From: Sinorhizobium kostiense
Lineage (GTDB): Bacteria; Pseudomonadota; Alphaproteobacteria; Rhizobiales; Rhizobiaceae
Direction: 5' to 3'
Assembly: GCF_017874595.1 (NCBI RefSeq)
Contig: NZ_JAGILA010000006.1
Location: forward strand, 62,001 to 126,000
DNA length: 64,000 nucleotides
Numbering within the stretch: the first letter of the stretch is position 1; the number at the start of each line of letters is the position of its first letter. Positions 51,182 to 60,906 of this stretch are shown piece by piece. The translations under genes were made by a program, and so were the position numbers. A model generated the notes under the pieces. It did no database searches. It was given only the letters and a program-made list of their open reading frames with translations, and was not told where the DNA came from.

Positions 51182-52396
51182 ATGATCGATGTATTGATTG
51201 CCGGCGGCGGTTATGTCGGCCTGTCGCTTGCGGTATCGCTGAAGAAAGCCGCACCCCATCTCGACGTGCGCGTCGTCGACGGCGCGCCGGAAGATGCCTG
51301 GAAGCGGGACGAGCGCGCCTCGGCGGTGGCGCTCGCGGCGGAACGGATGCTCGATGTCCTCGGCGTCTGGAACGCCATCAAGCCCGAGGCCGAGCCGATC
51401 CTCAGGATGGTGATCACCGATTCGAAGGCGGCCGACCCGGTGCGCCCGGTCTTCCTGACCTTCGAAGGCGACGGCGGCGAAGGGCGGCCCTTCGCCCACA
51501 TGGTGCCGAACACCGCGCTGGTCGGAGCGCTGCGCGAAGCCTGCGGCGAACTCGGCATTCCGATCCGCCAGTCGACGATGGTCGAGCGTTTCGCGAGCGG
51601 CGATCACGCCGTCAGCATATCGCTGGCCGACGGCGAGGAGGTCGAAGCGCGGCTGCTCGTCGCCTGTGACGGGGTACGCTCGAAGCTCAGGGAGGCGGCC
51701 GGAATCAAGGTGGTCGAGTTTGATTACGGCCAATCCGGCATCGTCACGACGGTCGAGCACGAGCGCCCGCATAACGGCACGGCGGAAGAGCATTTCCTGC
51801 CGGCCGGCCCCTTCGCCACCCTGCCGCTCAAGAACAATCGCTCGTCGCTCGTCTGGACCGAAAATGCGGTCGACGCCGAACGCCTGGTCAAGGGCGACGA
51901 CTTTCTCTTCGAGGTTGAACTGGAGCGCCGCTTCGGCCACAAGCTCGGCCATCTCAAGGTGGTCGGCGGCCGCAGGGCCTTTCCGCTCGGCCTGACGCTC
52001 GCGCGCGAATTCGTCGCGCCCCGTTTCGCGCTTGCCGGCGACGCCGCCCACGGCATCCACCCGATCTCCGGCCAGGGGCTCAATCTCGGTTTCAAGGACG
52101 TGGCGGCACTCGCCGAAACGATCGTCGAGGCCGACCGCCTCGGGCTCGACATCGGCTCGCTCGCGGTCTTGGAGCGCTACCAGACCTGGCGCCGTTTCGA
52201 CACGTTCCGCATGGGCGTGACGACGGACTTGCTCAACCGGCTGTTCTCCAACGACATCACGCCGGTCCGGATCGCCCGCGACATTGGCCTCGGCCTCGTC
52301 GATCGCCTGCCGCCGCTCAAGAACTTCTTCATCCGCCAGGCAGCCGGCGTTGCCTCCCGCGGGGATCCGCGCCTGCTGGCGGGCGAGCCGATCTAA
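51182..52396 (+). CDS. UbiH/UbiF-type FAD-dependent monooxygenase
   Basis: 404 residues. FAD motifs are VLIAGGGYVGLSLA at the N-terminus and GDAAHGIHPISGQGLNLGFKDV near residue 280-300, the signature of the UbiH/COQ6 family. It probably hydroxylates a ubiquinone precursor, but which carbon is unclear (UbiH, UbiL and UbiM are alternatives). GGGGTGA lies 5 bases before ATG 51182; an upstream in-frame ATG is less likely. Confidence 0.88.
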   Translation: MIDVLIAGGGYVGLSLAVSLKKAAPHLDVRVVDGAPEDAWKRDERASAVALAAERMLDVLGVWNAIKPEAEPILRMVITDSKAADPVRPVFLTFEGDGGEGRPFAHMVPNTALVGALREACGELGIPIRQSTMVERFASGDHAVSISLADGEEVEARLLVACDGVRSKLREAAGIKVVEFDYGQSGIVTTVEHERPHNGTAEEHFLPAGPFATLPLKNNRSSLVWTENAVDAERLVKGDDFLFEVELERRFGHKLGHLKVVGGRRAFPLGLTLAREFVAPRFALAGDAAHGIHPISGQGLNLGFKDVAALAETIVEADRLGLDIGSLAVLERYQTWRRFDTFRMGVTTDLLNRLFSNDITPVRIARDIGLGLVDRLPPLKNFFIRQAAGVASRGDPRLLAGEPI

Positions 52397-52447
52397 GTTG
52401 ATGAGCGCACTTGCGGTCGGTTGTGCCCGGTAAGGCCCTCCTCCGCC

Positions 52448-52560
52448 TCATTCCTGTGCTCGTCACAGGAATCCAGCCAGCCCAAGTCCTTGGGCTGAAA
52501 AACGCTCTTCCGCGCCGCAGACGCGGCGCTGCTGGATCCCTGTGACAAGCACAGGGATGA
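52448..52560. repeat. 113-bp nested palindromic intergenic element
   Basis: Thirty-base outer arms (52448-52477 and 52531-52560) are nearly perfect inverted repeats built on CCTGTGCTCGTCACAGG. Inside lie two more palindromes: CAGCCCAAG/CTTGGGCTG (52478-52497) and GCGCCGC/GCGGCGC (52512-52529). The folded form is a three-way cruciform. I believe such elements are dispersed in Sinorhizobium genomes. Confidence 0.8.
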
Positions 52561-52635
52561 CGGTGAAGAGAGCATCCGCCGGCCTTAGGAACGCACAAAG
52601 GACGCAGTAAGTCTATGAATCTACGCACGTGCTTT

Positions 52636-52659
52636 CCGAAAATCGGTTCCGTTTTTCGG
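52636..52659. terminator. Hairpin after rlmH, possibly a terminator
   Basis: CCGAAAA and TTTTCGG flank ATCGGTTCCGT-like bases to form a 7-bp stem immediately beyond the rlmH stop. The same wording recurs between rhizobial genes, so it could be a repeat as well as a terminator. Confidence 0.45.
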
Positions 52660-52660
52660 G

Positions 52661-53143
52661 CTAGGCGCGGTGATAGGGGTGGCCGGATAGAATGGTCACC
52701 GCCCGATAGAGCTGCTCGGCGATCAGGATGCGCACCAGCTGGTGCGGCCAGGTCATCTTGCCGAGGTTGAGCACGGCATCGGCACGGGCATGCAGGTCGG
52801 GGTCGAGACCGTCCGCCCCGCCGATCGCAATCATCAGATCGCGTTTTCCGCCATCGCGGAAGGTGCCGAGCAGGGTCGCAAACGCCTCCGAATCGATCGC
52901 CTTGCCGCGCTCGTCCAAGAGCACGAGCAGGCTGCCGTCGGCAAGCGCCTTGTCGAGCTGGGCCGCTTCCTCGCGCTTGCGCGTTTCGGCATTCGCCGCC
53001 CGGCTCTCGTTGATTTCGACGACGCGCGCCAGCTCGAGGCCAACGGCCGGTCCGGCCTTGGCGAAACGGTCGAGATAGCGGCCCGCGAGATCCTTTTCCG
53101 GCCCCGCCTTCAGGCGGCCGACTGCGAAAAGTCCGATACGCAT
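52661..53143 (-). CDS. rlmH: 23S rRNA (pseudouridine1915-N3)-methyltransferase RlmH
   Basis: 160 residues starting MRIGLFAVGRL, with the SPOUT knot motifs LLDERGKAIDSEAFA, IGGADGLDP and TILSGHPYHRA at the end. It methylates a pseudouridine in the ribosome. It follows rsfS, the usual order. ATG 53143 is chosen; the upstream extension is not conserved-looking. Confidence 0.95.
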   Translation of the reverse strand: MRIGLFAVGRLKAGPEKDLAGRYLDRFAKAGPAVGLELARVVEINESRAANAETRKREEAAQLDKALADGSLLVLLDERGKAIDSEAFATLLGTFRDGGKRDLMIAIGGADGLDPDLHARADAVLNLGKMTWPHQLVRILIAEQLYRAVTILSGHPYHRA

Positions 53144-53303
53144 GACCCGCTTTGTCCCCACCGGCGCCCGATCGAAACCGTATTTCGACCGGCAAATAAC
53201 CACTCTGCTGCCATCGGCCCTCGGGCAATGGCAGCGGCATTTCAAATCGGCACCGGTCGTCGCTCCGCCCTGAGGCTAACGGGTCAGGTACGGGCGGCGT
53301 GTC

Positions 53304-53750
53304 TCAGTGCAGGGTGCTCTCCTCGATCTCCGGGGCGGCCCACATCTTCTCGATGTTGTAGAACTCCCGGATCTCGGGCCGGAAAATGTGAATGATCACA
53401 TCGCCGGTGTCGATCAGCACCCAGTCACCACCCTCGAGGCCTTCGACACGGGGGTTGCCAAATCCCTCGTCCTTCAGGTCCGTCGTCAGGTGGTCGGCAA
53501 TCGCCATCACATGCCTGTTCGATCGCCCGGAGACGACGACCATGAAGTCTCCCAGCGCCGACTTTCCGGCAATGTTGATGGTAACTATGTCTTCTGCCTT
53601 CGAGTCCTCTAGGCTTTCGAGGACCAGCGTGAGCGCACGGACAGCGGCTTCGTCGCTCGATTCCGTGCTGCGCGGGAATGCGGAGATCGCATATCCCTTG
53701 GCGTGTGCTGTTGTCAGGGTCTTTCCTTTCCAAATGAACAGAACAAGCAC
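53304..53750 (-). CDS. rsfS: Ribosomal silencing factor RsfS
   Basis: Up to 148 residues. The RsfS core is LEDSKAEDIVTINIAGKSALGDFMVVVSGRSNRHV..GGDWVLIDTGDVIIHIF, which binds L14 and blocks subunit joining in starvation. The start is uncertain. A GTG at 53750 has no ribosome site. An in-frame CTG at 53717 is preceded by GGAAAGGAAAG and begins LTTAHAKGYAISAF, which may be the true start. It is 79 bases after nadD. Confidence 0.9.
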   Translation of the reverse strand: MLVLFIWKGKTLTTAHAKGYAISAFPRSTESSDEAAVRALTLVLESLEDSKAEDIVTINIAGKSALGDFMVVVSGRSNRHVMAIADHLTTDLKDEGFGNPRVEGLEGGDWVLIDTGDVIIHIFRPEIREFYNIEKMWAAPEIEESTLH

Positions 53751-53829
53751 TTATCGGTTCGTGATTCTCTTCGAACCGTAAGTGAATGTAGGCATCAAAC
53801 CCGTACAGTTTCAAGACGGTCGGAAGGAT

Positions 53830-54417
53830 TCAATCCGATTTGGCCGAGCGCAGCGCCGTCGAGCTCAAGGGCGAGCGCGGCCCGTGGATGAAGGTCCAGG
53901 CCGGCGCCCGGCGGCGGGCGAGCGTCAAGGCGTCGTCCTCGTCGATGCGCGCATGGCTGAAAGCCCGCGCCATCGGCGACGAGAGATAGGCAAGAGTCGA
54001 GCCCGGCCGGTCGACAACGGCGATCGGAAAGGTGCGGACGATCAGCCGCCAGTCCTGCCAGCGGTGGAAGCTTTTCAGATTGTCGGCCCCCATCACCCAG
54101 ACGAAACAGACGCCGCGATTGCGGGCACGGACGAATTCCAGCGTGCGGGCCGTATAGCTCTGGCCGAGCGCCTGCTCGAAGGCGGTCACCTTGATGCGCG
54201 GGTTCTCGGCGATCTTCTCGCTCTCGGCAATGCGCTCGGCAAGCGGCGCCAGGTGGTTCCTGTCCTTCAGCGGATTGCCGGGCGTCACCATCCACCAGAG
54301 CTGGTCGAGCCCGAGCCTTCTGAGCGCCGTCTCGGCAACCAGCGCGTGGCCCTCATGCGGCGGATTGAACGAGCCGCCGAACAGGCCGACGGCCATGCCG
54401 CGCTCGACATGCGGCAT
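53830..54417 (-). CDS. nadD: Nicotinate-nucleotide adenylyltransferase
   Basis: 195 residues with the nucleotidyltransferase motif GLFGGSFNPPHEGH (HxGH) near residues 11-24, VMGADNLKSFHRW in the middle, and a C-terminal ISSTALR-like end (LSSTALRSA). It makes deamido-NAD. The ATG at 54417 (MPHVERGMAV) is chosen; a GTG at 54438 and later Met codons are alternatives. It lies 35 bases after proA. Confidence 0.92.
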   Translation of the reverse strand: MPHVERGMAVGLFGGSFNPPHEGHALVAETALRRLGLDQLWWMVTPGNPLKDRNHLAPLAERIAESEKIAENPRIKVTAFEQALGQSYTARTLEFVRARNRGVCFVWVMGADNLKSFHRWQDWRLIVRTFPIAVVDRPGSTLAYLSSPMARAFSHARIDEDDALTLARRRAPAWTFIHGPRSPLSSTALRSAKSD

Positions 54418-54452
54418 GCGCAGATAGTCCGGCCTCACTTCGGCAGCCGTCG

Positions 54453-55736
54453 TCAGGGCCGCACCTGTCCCGTGCCGCGGACGCGGTATTTGAACGAGGT
54501 CAGCTGCTCGACGCCGACGGGACCGCGCGCATGCATCTTGCCGGTGGCAATGCCGATCTCGCCGCCCATGCCGAACTCGCCGCCGTCGGCAAATTGCGTC
54601 GAGGCATTGTGCAGGAGGATCGCCGAATCGATCTCCGAGAAGAAGCGCTCGACGACCGCCGGATCCTCGGCGATCACCGCCTCCGTGTGGGCCGAAGACC
54701 ATTGGTTGATGTGCGCGATGGCGCCGGAAATGCCGTCGACCAGTTTCGCCGAGATGATCGCGTCGAGATATTCAGTCGCCCAGTCCTCGTCGCTCGCGGC
54801 TTTCAGCCCGGGCCGGAGATCGCGAAGCTCCTCCGACACGCGCACCTCGCAGCCGGCCTCGAGCAGCGCCTCGATGAGCGGCCTTGACAAGCTATCGGCG
54901 GCATTCTTGTCGATCAGCAGCGTCTCGGCGGCGCCGCAAATGCCGGTGCGGCGCATCTTGGCGTTGACGACGATCTTTTTCGCCATGTCGAGATCGGCGG
55001 AGGCATCGACATAGATATGGCAGAGGCCTTCGAGATGGGCGAAGACCGGCACCCGCGCCTCGCTCTGCACCCGGGCGACGAGGCTTTTTCCGCCGCGCGG
55101 CACGATGACGTCGATCGCGCCGCTAAGGCCGGTGAGCATGGCGCCGACGGCGGCACGGTCGGCAACCGGCACCATCTGGATCGCGTCTTCCGGCAGGCCC
55201 GCGGCCTTCAGGCCCTCGACGAGGCAGCCATGGATCGCCCGCGAGGAATGGAAGCTGTCCGAGCCGCCGCGGAGGATCACCGCATTGCCGGCCTTCAGGC
55301 AGAGCGCGCCGGCATCCGCCGTCACATTCGGGCGGCTCTCATAGATGACGCCGATGACGCCGAGCGGCGTGCGCACGCGCTCGATATGCAGCCCGTTCGG
55401 ACGGTCCCATTCGGCGATCACCGCGCCGACCGGATCCTTGAATTCGGCGATCGCGCGGATGCCGTCCGCCATGTCGCGAATCCGTGCTTCGGTCAGCGTC
55501 AGCCGGTCGATGAAGGATTTGGCGACGCCGGTCTTTTCGGCGTTTTCGAGGTCGATCGCATTGGCGGCAAGGATTTCGCCGCTCTTCGCAAGGATCCGCT
55601 CCGCCATGGCGATCAGCGCCGCATGCTTGCGCTCGGCGCTCACGACCGCGAGCGGGCGGGCGGCAGCCTTCGCACGCCGACCGATCTCCAGCATGATCGC
55701 GGCGACGTTGTCGCCGTTCTTCGCCGTCTCAAGCAT
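54453..55736 (-). CDS. proA: Glutamate-5-semialdehyde dehydrogenase (gamma-glutamyl phosphate reductase)
   Basis: 427 residues with catalytic Cys267 in [13 protein letters not shown] and the ALDH-like [14 protein letters not shown]. It reduces glutamyl phosphate for proline. Its ATG at 55736 overlaps the proB stop by 8 bases, so the two proline enzymes are translationally coupled. Confidence 0.96.
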   Translation of the reverse strand: MLETAKNGDNVAAIMLEIGRRAKAAARPLAVVSAERKHAALIAMAERILAKSGEILAANAIDLENAEKTGVAKSFIDRLTLTEARIRDMADGIRAIAEFKDPVGAVIAEWDRPNGLHIERVRTPLGVIGVIYESRPNVTADAGALCLKAGNAVILRGGSDSFHSSRAIHGCLVEGLKAAGLPEDAIQMVPVADRAAVGAMLTGLSGAIDVIVPRGGKSLVARVQSEARVPVFAHLEGLCHIYVDASADLDMAKKIVVNAKMRRTGICGAAETLLIDKNAADSLSRPLIEALLEAGCEVRVSEELRDLRPGLKAASDEDWATEYLDAIISAKLVDGISGAIAHINQWSSAHTEAVIAEDPAVVERFFSEIDSAILLHNASTQFADGGEFGMGGEIGIATGKMHARGPVGVEQLTSFKYRVRGTGQVRP

Positions 55737-56919
55737 GGAGCTTGCCCTTTCCCTCATCTTCCCCGGCTCTTGCATCTTCGGTCCGCTTGCCGGCCGGGGC
55801 CGTCATCACCATGTCGTCGCGGTGCACCATGGCGGCGCGGCCGGCATAGCCGAGGATGACGCCGATCTCCGCCGATTTCTTGCCGGCGATCTGCCGCGCC
55901 TCGTCCGCGTCGTAGCCGGCGAGCCCGCGGGCGATCTCGCGGCCGGTTGCTCCGACGATCGCGATCGTGTCGCCGCGGCTGAAACTGCCCGTCACCTGGC
56001 GGACGCCGGCCGGCAGCAGGCTCTTGCCCGAGCGGAGCGCCGCCTCCGCCCCCGCGTCGATCGTCACCGAACCGGCCGGCAGCAATTGCCCGGCGATCCA
56101 GGTCTTGCGCGCCGTGACCGGCGAGCCGGACGGCGCGAACCAGGAGGAGCGTGCGCCCGCCTCGATCGCCTTAAGCGGATGCTCCGGCTTGCCGGAGGCG
56201 ATGATCATCGCGCAGCCGGAAGTCGTGGCGATCTTGCCGGCATCGATCTTGGTGCGCATGCCGCCGCGCGAAAGCTCCGACGCCGCACCGCCCGCCATCG
56301 CCTCGATCTCCGGGGTGATCTCGGCGATCGTCTCCAGGAAGCGGGCCTCCGGATCGAGATGCGGCGGCGCCGTATAGAGGCCGTCGATGTCGGACAAGAG
56401 CACCAGCAGGTCGGCGCCGACCATGGTCGCGACGCGGGCGGCGAGCCGGTCGTTGTCGCCGTAGCGGATCTCGGTGGTCGCGACCGTGTCGTTCTCGTTG
56501 ATGATCGGCACGGAGCCGAGCTTCAGCAGCTGGTTGATGGTGGCGCGCGCATTGAGATAGCGGCGGCGCTCCTCCGTATCGCCGAGCGTCAGCAGGATCT
56601 GGCCGGCAATGATCTGATCGCTCGAGAGGCTCTCGGACCAGGCGCGGGCGAGCGCGATCTGGCCGACGGCGGCGGCCGCCTGGCTTTCCTCGAGCTTCAA
56701 GACGCCAGCCGGCAGGTTGAGGACCGTGCGGCCAAGCGCGATCGCGCCCGACGAGACGACCAGCACCTCGACGCCCTTCGACTTGAGCGCCGCGATATCG
56801 GCGCACATGGCGTCGAGCCAGGTCTTTTTCAGCCCGCTCTTGCGCTCGACGAGCAGCGCCGAGCCGATCTTGATGACGATCCGGCGGTATTTTTCGAGCG
56901 GTTTGCGCGTGGCGGCCAT
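55729..56919 (-). CDS. proB: Glutamate 5-kinase with C-terminal PUA domain
   Basis: 396 residues. The kinase domain shows [21 protein letters not shown] and [17 protein letters not shown], and a PUA domain occupies about residues 285-370. It catalyses the first, usually feedback-inhibited, step of proline synthesis. It is 1 base after the obgE stop. ATG 56919 ([13 protein letters not shown]) is chosen. Confidence 0.96.
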   Translation of the reverse strand: MAATRKPLEKYRRIVIKIGSALLVERKSGLKKTWLDAMCADIAALKSKGVEVLVVSSGAIALGRTVLNLPAGVLKLEESQAAAAVGQIALARAWSESLSSDQIIAGQILLTLGDTEERRRYLNARATINQLLKLGSVPIINENDTVATTEIRYGDNDRLAARVATMVGADLLVLLSDIDGLYTAPPHLDPEARFLETIAEITPEIEAMAGGAASELSRGGMRTKIDAGKIATTSGCAMIIASGKPEHPLKAIEAGARSSWFAPSGSPVTARKTWIAGQLLPAGSVTIDAGAEAALRSGKSLLPAGVRQVTGSFSRGDTIAIVGATGREIARGLAGYDADEARQIAGKKSAEIGVILGYAGRAAMVHRDDMVMTAPAGKRTEDARAGEDEGKGKLHA

Positions 56920-56920
56920 G

Positions 56921-57943
<1,023 letters not shown>

Positions 57944-58029
57944 CTAAATGTCGCGTTCGCCGCCTTCGATATAGGCGCTTCCGGCTAAGGTCAAAGATTA
58001 TCGCGCAAAGAGAACCCCGCCAAATGGGC

Positions 58030-58135
58030 CTACAGCGCCGCGCGTCTTATCAGACGCGCAAAGGTCGCTGTAACACTTTGAACTGCTGCATGTCTTTTAC
58101 CTTAAATCGAGATCGATTTAAGGAGACATGCAGTG
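58030..58135. repeat. RIME1-like intergenic mosaic element
   Basis: TACAGCG (58031) and CGCTGTA (58066) enclose an inner GCGCGTCT/AGACGCGC hairpin. The second unit pairs CTGCATGTCT (58084-58093) with AGACATGCAG (58124-58133) around CCTTAAATCG/CGATTTAAGG. It is the best-preserved of three copies in the window and separates obgE from the GNAT genes. Confidence 0.85.
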
Positions 58136-58150
58136 GCGGGGTCCTTCTGT

Positions 58151-58729
58151 TTAGTTCGGCCGCTTGAGGTCCTCGGCCGTCAGCCGGGTTTCGATGTGCG
58201 CGACCATCGCATTGCGGGCGCGTGCGAACACCTGACTGCAGCCGGTGATCTTGAAGCCGAGCTTCTCCTGCACCTTGAGCGAGGCCGGGTTGTCGGCGAA
58301 GACGCCCGAATGGAGCGTCGCCTCCGGCATGCGGCGGAAGAAGCGCTCGACCGCCGCGTAGACCGCCTCGGACATGATGCCCCTGCCCCAGTAGAAGCGG
58401 TTGAGCCAATAGCCGACATGCCATTCGCCGCGAAGAAGCTCGATGCCGACGCAGCCGATATGGACGTCGTCGCCGGAAGTGATCGCCAGCGCCCAATCCG
58501 GCCGGGCCGCCTGGCGGTTCAGCCAGTCGAGCGCGTCCTGCTGGTGATAGGGCGCCGGCACCCGCATGAGCATGCGCGCGACCTTGAAATCGGCAAGCGA
58601 CTCGGCGATCGCCGGCGCATCGGTGAGCCGGTGCGGCCGCAGCGTCAGCCGCTTCGTCTCGATGACCGGGCAAGGGCCGGGATCGGGGCGCACGACGAGG
58701 CGCGCGTGGTCCTGGACGAGCGCGTTCAT
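58151..58729 (-). CDS. GNAT family acetyltransferase (RimJ/RimL-like)
   Basis: 192 residues with TKRLTLRPHRLTDAPAIAESL at the N-terminus and HVGYWLNRFYWGRGIMSEAV and DNPASLKVQEKLGFKITG, the RimJ/RimL pattern. The substrate is unknown. A strong GGAGG precedes the ATG at 58729, which overlaps the stop of the upstream GNAT gene as ATGA. Confidence 0.88.
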   Translation of the reverse strand: MNALVQDHARLVVRPDPGPCPVIETKRLTLRPHRLTDAPAIAESLADFKVARMLMRVPAPYHQQDALDWLNRQAARPDWALAITSGDDVHIGCVGIELLRGEWHVGYWLNRFYWGRGIMSEAVYAAVERFFRRMPEATLHSGVFADNPASLKVQEKLGFKITGCSQVFARARNAMVAHIETRLTAEDLKRPN

Positions 58730-59373
58730 CGGACACCTCCCCAGCTTCTCAGCGACACCCAGGTCTTGCGGTCGAGCCGGTACCATTCGACGGCCATCAT
58801 GCCGCCGAGCGCGAGGCTCCCGACCATGCCGGAGCCCTGGAACTGGAAGCCGCACTTCTGGATGACCCGGCGCGAGGCGACGTTCGTGACCCGGCAGCGC
58901 GCATCGATCTGGTCGATGTCGCGGGTGCGGAAGGCCATGTCGGTCAAGACCTGCGCCGCCTCCGTCGCATAGCCCTGGTTCCAGTAGGGCTCGCCCAGCC
59001 AGTAGCCGAGCTCGACCGTCCTGCCGTCCTCATGCGGCTCGATCCCGCAGCAGCCGAGGAAGGCGCCATTGTCCGCCTTGGTGATCGCGTAGACGCACTT
59101 GCCGATCGTGCCGTGACCAGTCGTGGCGGCTTTTGCGCGTCGCACGAAATCGGCCGCGTCCACCGTGGTGTACGGGTGCGGCATGCGCGAGACCATGGTG
59201 GCGATGTTGGCGTTGTTGGCAAGATGGGCAAGGGCGTCGATATCGTCTTCATGCGGGGCGCGCAGAACGAGCCGGGGTGATAACAATATCGGGCAGTCGG
59301 TCCTTGACCTTTGCGGCCTCAGCCTTTGTTCGGGAGACCGGGATTGGTCTTCCCTCATGAGCTCGGTTTGCAT
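58726..59373 (-). CDS. GNAT family acetyltransferase (RimJ/RimL-like)
   Basis: 215 residues: SPRLVLRAPHEDDIDALAHLAN, then VELGYWLGEPYWNQGYATEA and VTNVASRRVIQKCGFQFQG. It is a paralogue-like neighbour of the next GNAT gene. GGAGGACG lies before ATG 59373. A terminator hairpin at 59395-59429 lies directly upstream, so expression may come by read-through from rplU-rpmA. Confidence 0.88.
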   Translation of the reverse strand: MQTELMREDQSRSPEQRLRPQRSRTDCPILLSPRLVLRAPHEDDIDALAHLANNANIATMVSRMPHPYTTVDAADFVRRAKAATTGHGTIGKCVYAITKADNGAFLGCCGIEPHEDGRTVELGYWLGEPYWNQGYATEAAQVLTDMAFRTRDIDQIDARCRVTNVASRRVIQKCGFQFQGSGMVGSLALGGMMAVEWYRLDRKTWVSLRSWGGVR

Positions 59374-59394
59374 GGTTCGTCCTCCAGACATGCG

Positions 59395-59429
59395 AAAAGG
59401 GGAGTTGGGTATTGCCCCATCTCCCCTTT
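59395..59429. terminator. Bidirectional hairpin terminator after rpmA
   Basis: AAAAGGGGAG (59395) and CTCCCCTTT (59421) form a 9-bp stem with a 16-base loop. The minus-strand product ends CTCCCCTTTTC. It is about 75 bases beyond the rpmA stop. Confidence 0.65.
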
Positions 59430-59504
59430 GAAGTCTGGCTTCGGAACCTTTCGGGCGCTTCAGCCGGGTCGATGAGACGCCGGCTGTTTTAGAGCGCTAC
59501 CGGC

Positions 59505-59774
59505 TTATTCCGCTGCTTCCGCTTTCGGCATTACAGACACGTAGACTCGGCCATTGGCCTTCGTACGGAAGTCCACGTTGCCAGCCGTAAGCGCAAAAAT
59601 CGTGTGATCCTTGCCGAGGCCGACATTGGCGCCCGGATGCCACTTCGTGCCGCGCTGGCGCACGATGATGTTGCCTGCGATGACGGCTTCGCCGCCGAAC
59701 TTCTTCACGCCAAGGCGCTTGGACTCAGAATCGCGACCGTTGCGCGACGAACCGCCAGCTTTCTTGTGTGCCAT
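59505..59774 (-). CDS. rpmA: 50S ribosomal protein L27
   Basis: 89 residues beginning [22 protein letters not shown], the unmistakable L27 N-terminus near the peptidyl-transferase centre, with no Firmicutes-type cleaved leader. It follows rplU. Confidence 0.98.
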   Translation of the reverse strand: MAHKKAGGSSRNGRDSESKRLGVKKFGGEAVIAGNIIVRQRGTKWHPGANVGLGKDHTIFALTAGNVDFRTKANGRVYVSVMPKAEAAE

Positions 59775-59806
59775 TGGTGTTCTCCTTTAAACCTTCGATC
59801 CCGAAC

Positions 59807-60184
59807 TCAGTTTGCAGCTTCAGCTTCAGCGGCGGCTTCGGTCTTCTTCGAAGCCTTCTTCGCCTTGCCGCCGGCCGCAGCGATGTCCAGGATGCGGACG
59901 GTCGTCTGATGCTGGCGATGGCCGCGCGAGCGCTTGGAGTTCTGGCGGCGGCGCTTCTTGAAGGCGATGACCTTCTTGGCGCGGCCCTGATCCACAACCT
60001 CGGCGCTGACAACGGCACCTTCGACAAACGGAGCGCCGATGGTGGCATCGGCGCCGGCGCCGACCATCAGGATCTCGGTGAATTCGATCTTGTCGCCTTG
60101 AACGCCTTCCAGCTTTTCGATGGTGATGACGTCGTTGGCCGCCACGCGGTACTGCTTACCGCCGGTCTTGATGACTGCGAACAT
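59807..60184 (-). CDS. rplU: 50S ribosomal protein L21
   Basis: 125 residues: [14 protein letters not shown] and [19 protein letters not shown] identify L21. The C-terminus carries an extra Lys/Ala/Glu-rich tail of about 20 residues ([17 protein letters not shown]), common in Rhizobiales. It is the first gene of rplU-rpmA, behind a long leader. Confidence 0.98.
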   Translation of the reverse strand: MFAVIKTGGKQYRVAANDVITIEKLEGVQGDKIEFTEILMVGAGADATIGAPFVEGAVVSAEVVDQGRAKKVIAFKKRRRQNSKRSRGHRQHQTTVRILDIAAAGGKAKKASKKTEAAAEAEAAN

Positions 60185-60364
60185 TTTTTATCCTTTCATG
60201 TTCGGTCCGGCTCTCTGCCCCAGATGAGACAAGGCCGTCTTTTTATCAGTCGTTTCGGTTGAGCGGAGCGCTTCGGGAACCCCTCTTTCGGGAAACCCTG
60301 GCCTCCGCCAGTGAACGGGCACAAGCCCGTTTTTGCTGCAGTGCGGGCAGACCACACCACCTCA
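60185..60364 (-). other. Structured 5' leader of rplU
   Basis: About 180 bases lie between the inferred transcription start and the rplU ATG. They hold AACGGGC/GCCCGTT (60314-60331), a small TGGC/GCCA hairpin (60299-60310) and two copies of CGGGAA(A)CCC. A regulatory leader, perhaps for ribosomal-protein feedback, is possible. I recognise no named motif. Confidence 0.5.
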
Positions 60365-60370
60365 TGGCGC

Positions 60371-60399
60371 GGATTACGGGAGTCGCCCTTCCTTGTCAA
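60371..60399 (-). promoter_or_regulatory. Sigma-70-type promoter for rplU-rpmA
   Basis: On the minus strand TTGACA (60394-60399) and TAATCC (60371-60376) are 17 bases apart. This predicts transcription starting near 60364, back to back with the tRNA-Ser promoter. Confidence 0.7.
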
Positions 60400-60440
60400 G
60401 GCGAAAGCCGCCACGCTGCAGATATTCTTCTTGTCGCCCC

Positions 60441-60469
60441 TTGCAAGCCGCCGAACTTGCCGCTATGTA
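60441..60469 (+). promoter_or_regulatory. Sigma-70-type promoter for tRNA-Ser
   Basis: TTGCAA (60441-60446) and TATGTA (60464-60469) are separated by 17 bases. The predicted start, near 60476, is about 28 bases upstream of the mature tRNA. Confidence 0.7.
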
Positions 60470-60503
60470 CCGCCCGCGCTTCATGAGCGCCAACCGGCCC
60501 CGC

Positions 60504-60593
60504 GGAGAGGTGGCAGAGTGGTTGAATGCACCGCACTCGAAATGCGGCATGGGTGCAAGCCCATCGGGGGTTCGAATCCCCCCCTCTCCGCCA
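60504..60593 (+). tRNA. tRNA-Ser(CGA)
   Basis: A 90-base class II tRNA. The acceptor pairs GGAGAGG with CCTCTCC; the anticodon loop CTCGAAA holds CGA (reads UCG). The long variable arm around CATGGGTGCAAGCCCAT, a GGTTCGAATCC T-arm and an encoded CCA are all present. It marks the junction with the possible island. Confidence 0.97.
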
Positions 60594-60804
60594 GTTGTCT
60601 TCTGTCTGTCCTGTAGGGTTCTTCGTCTGATCGGTCACTGACCATCGTCGGGTCCATCACGGAAGATACCGATCTCTCGACAGGAAAGTTGCAGAGGCTT
60701 TGGCTTCGCTTAATTACGCATCTGTCCCAACGACGTCGCGGCTCGGTTCGGAGTCGGTTGCCCGTCAGAATCAGTCAGAAATCGGAAAAATTTGAGGAAG
60801 TTTT

Positions 60805-60906
60805 ATGTTGCTAGTGCTACTACTGATGGCACTGCAGGGGATGGAGGCTACGCGTGTTCGGTGTACAGCAGCATTTATCAATTTTCGAAGTCGAGCTCGA
60901 CCGTAA
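60805..60906 (+). CDS. Doubtful 33-codon hydrophobic leader ORF overlapping the ParB-like gene
   Basis: GAGGAAG precedes an ATG opening MLLVLLLMALQGMEATR..., stopping at 60906 inside the ParB-like gene in another frame. The Leu-rich start could be a coupling leader peptide. It could equally be chance. Confidence 0.25.
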   Translation: MLLVLLLMALQGMEATRVRCTAAFINFRSRARP

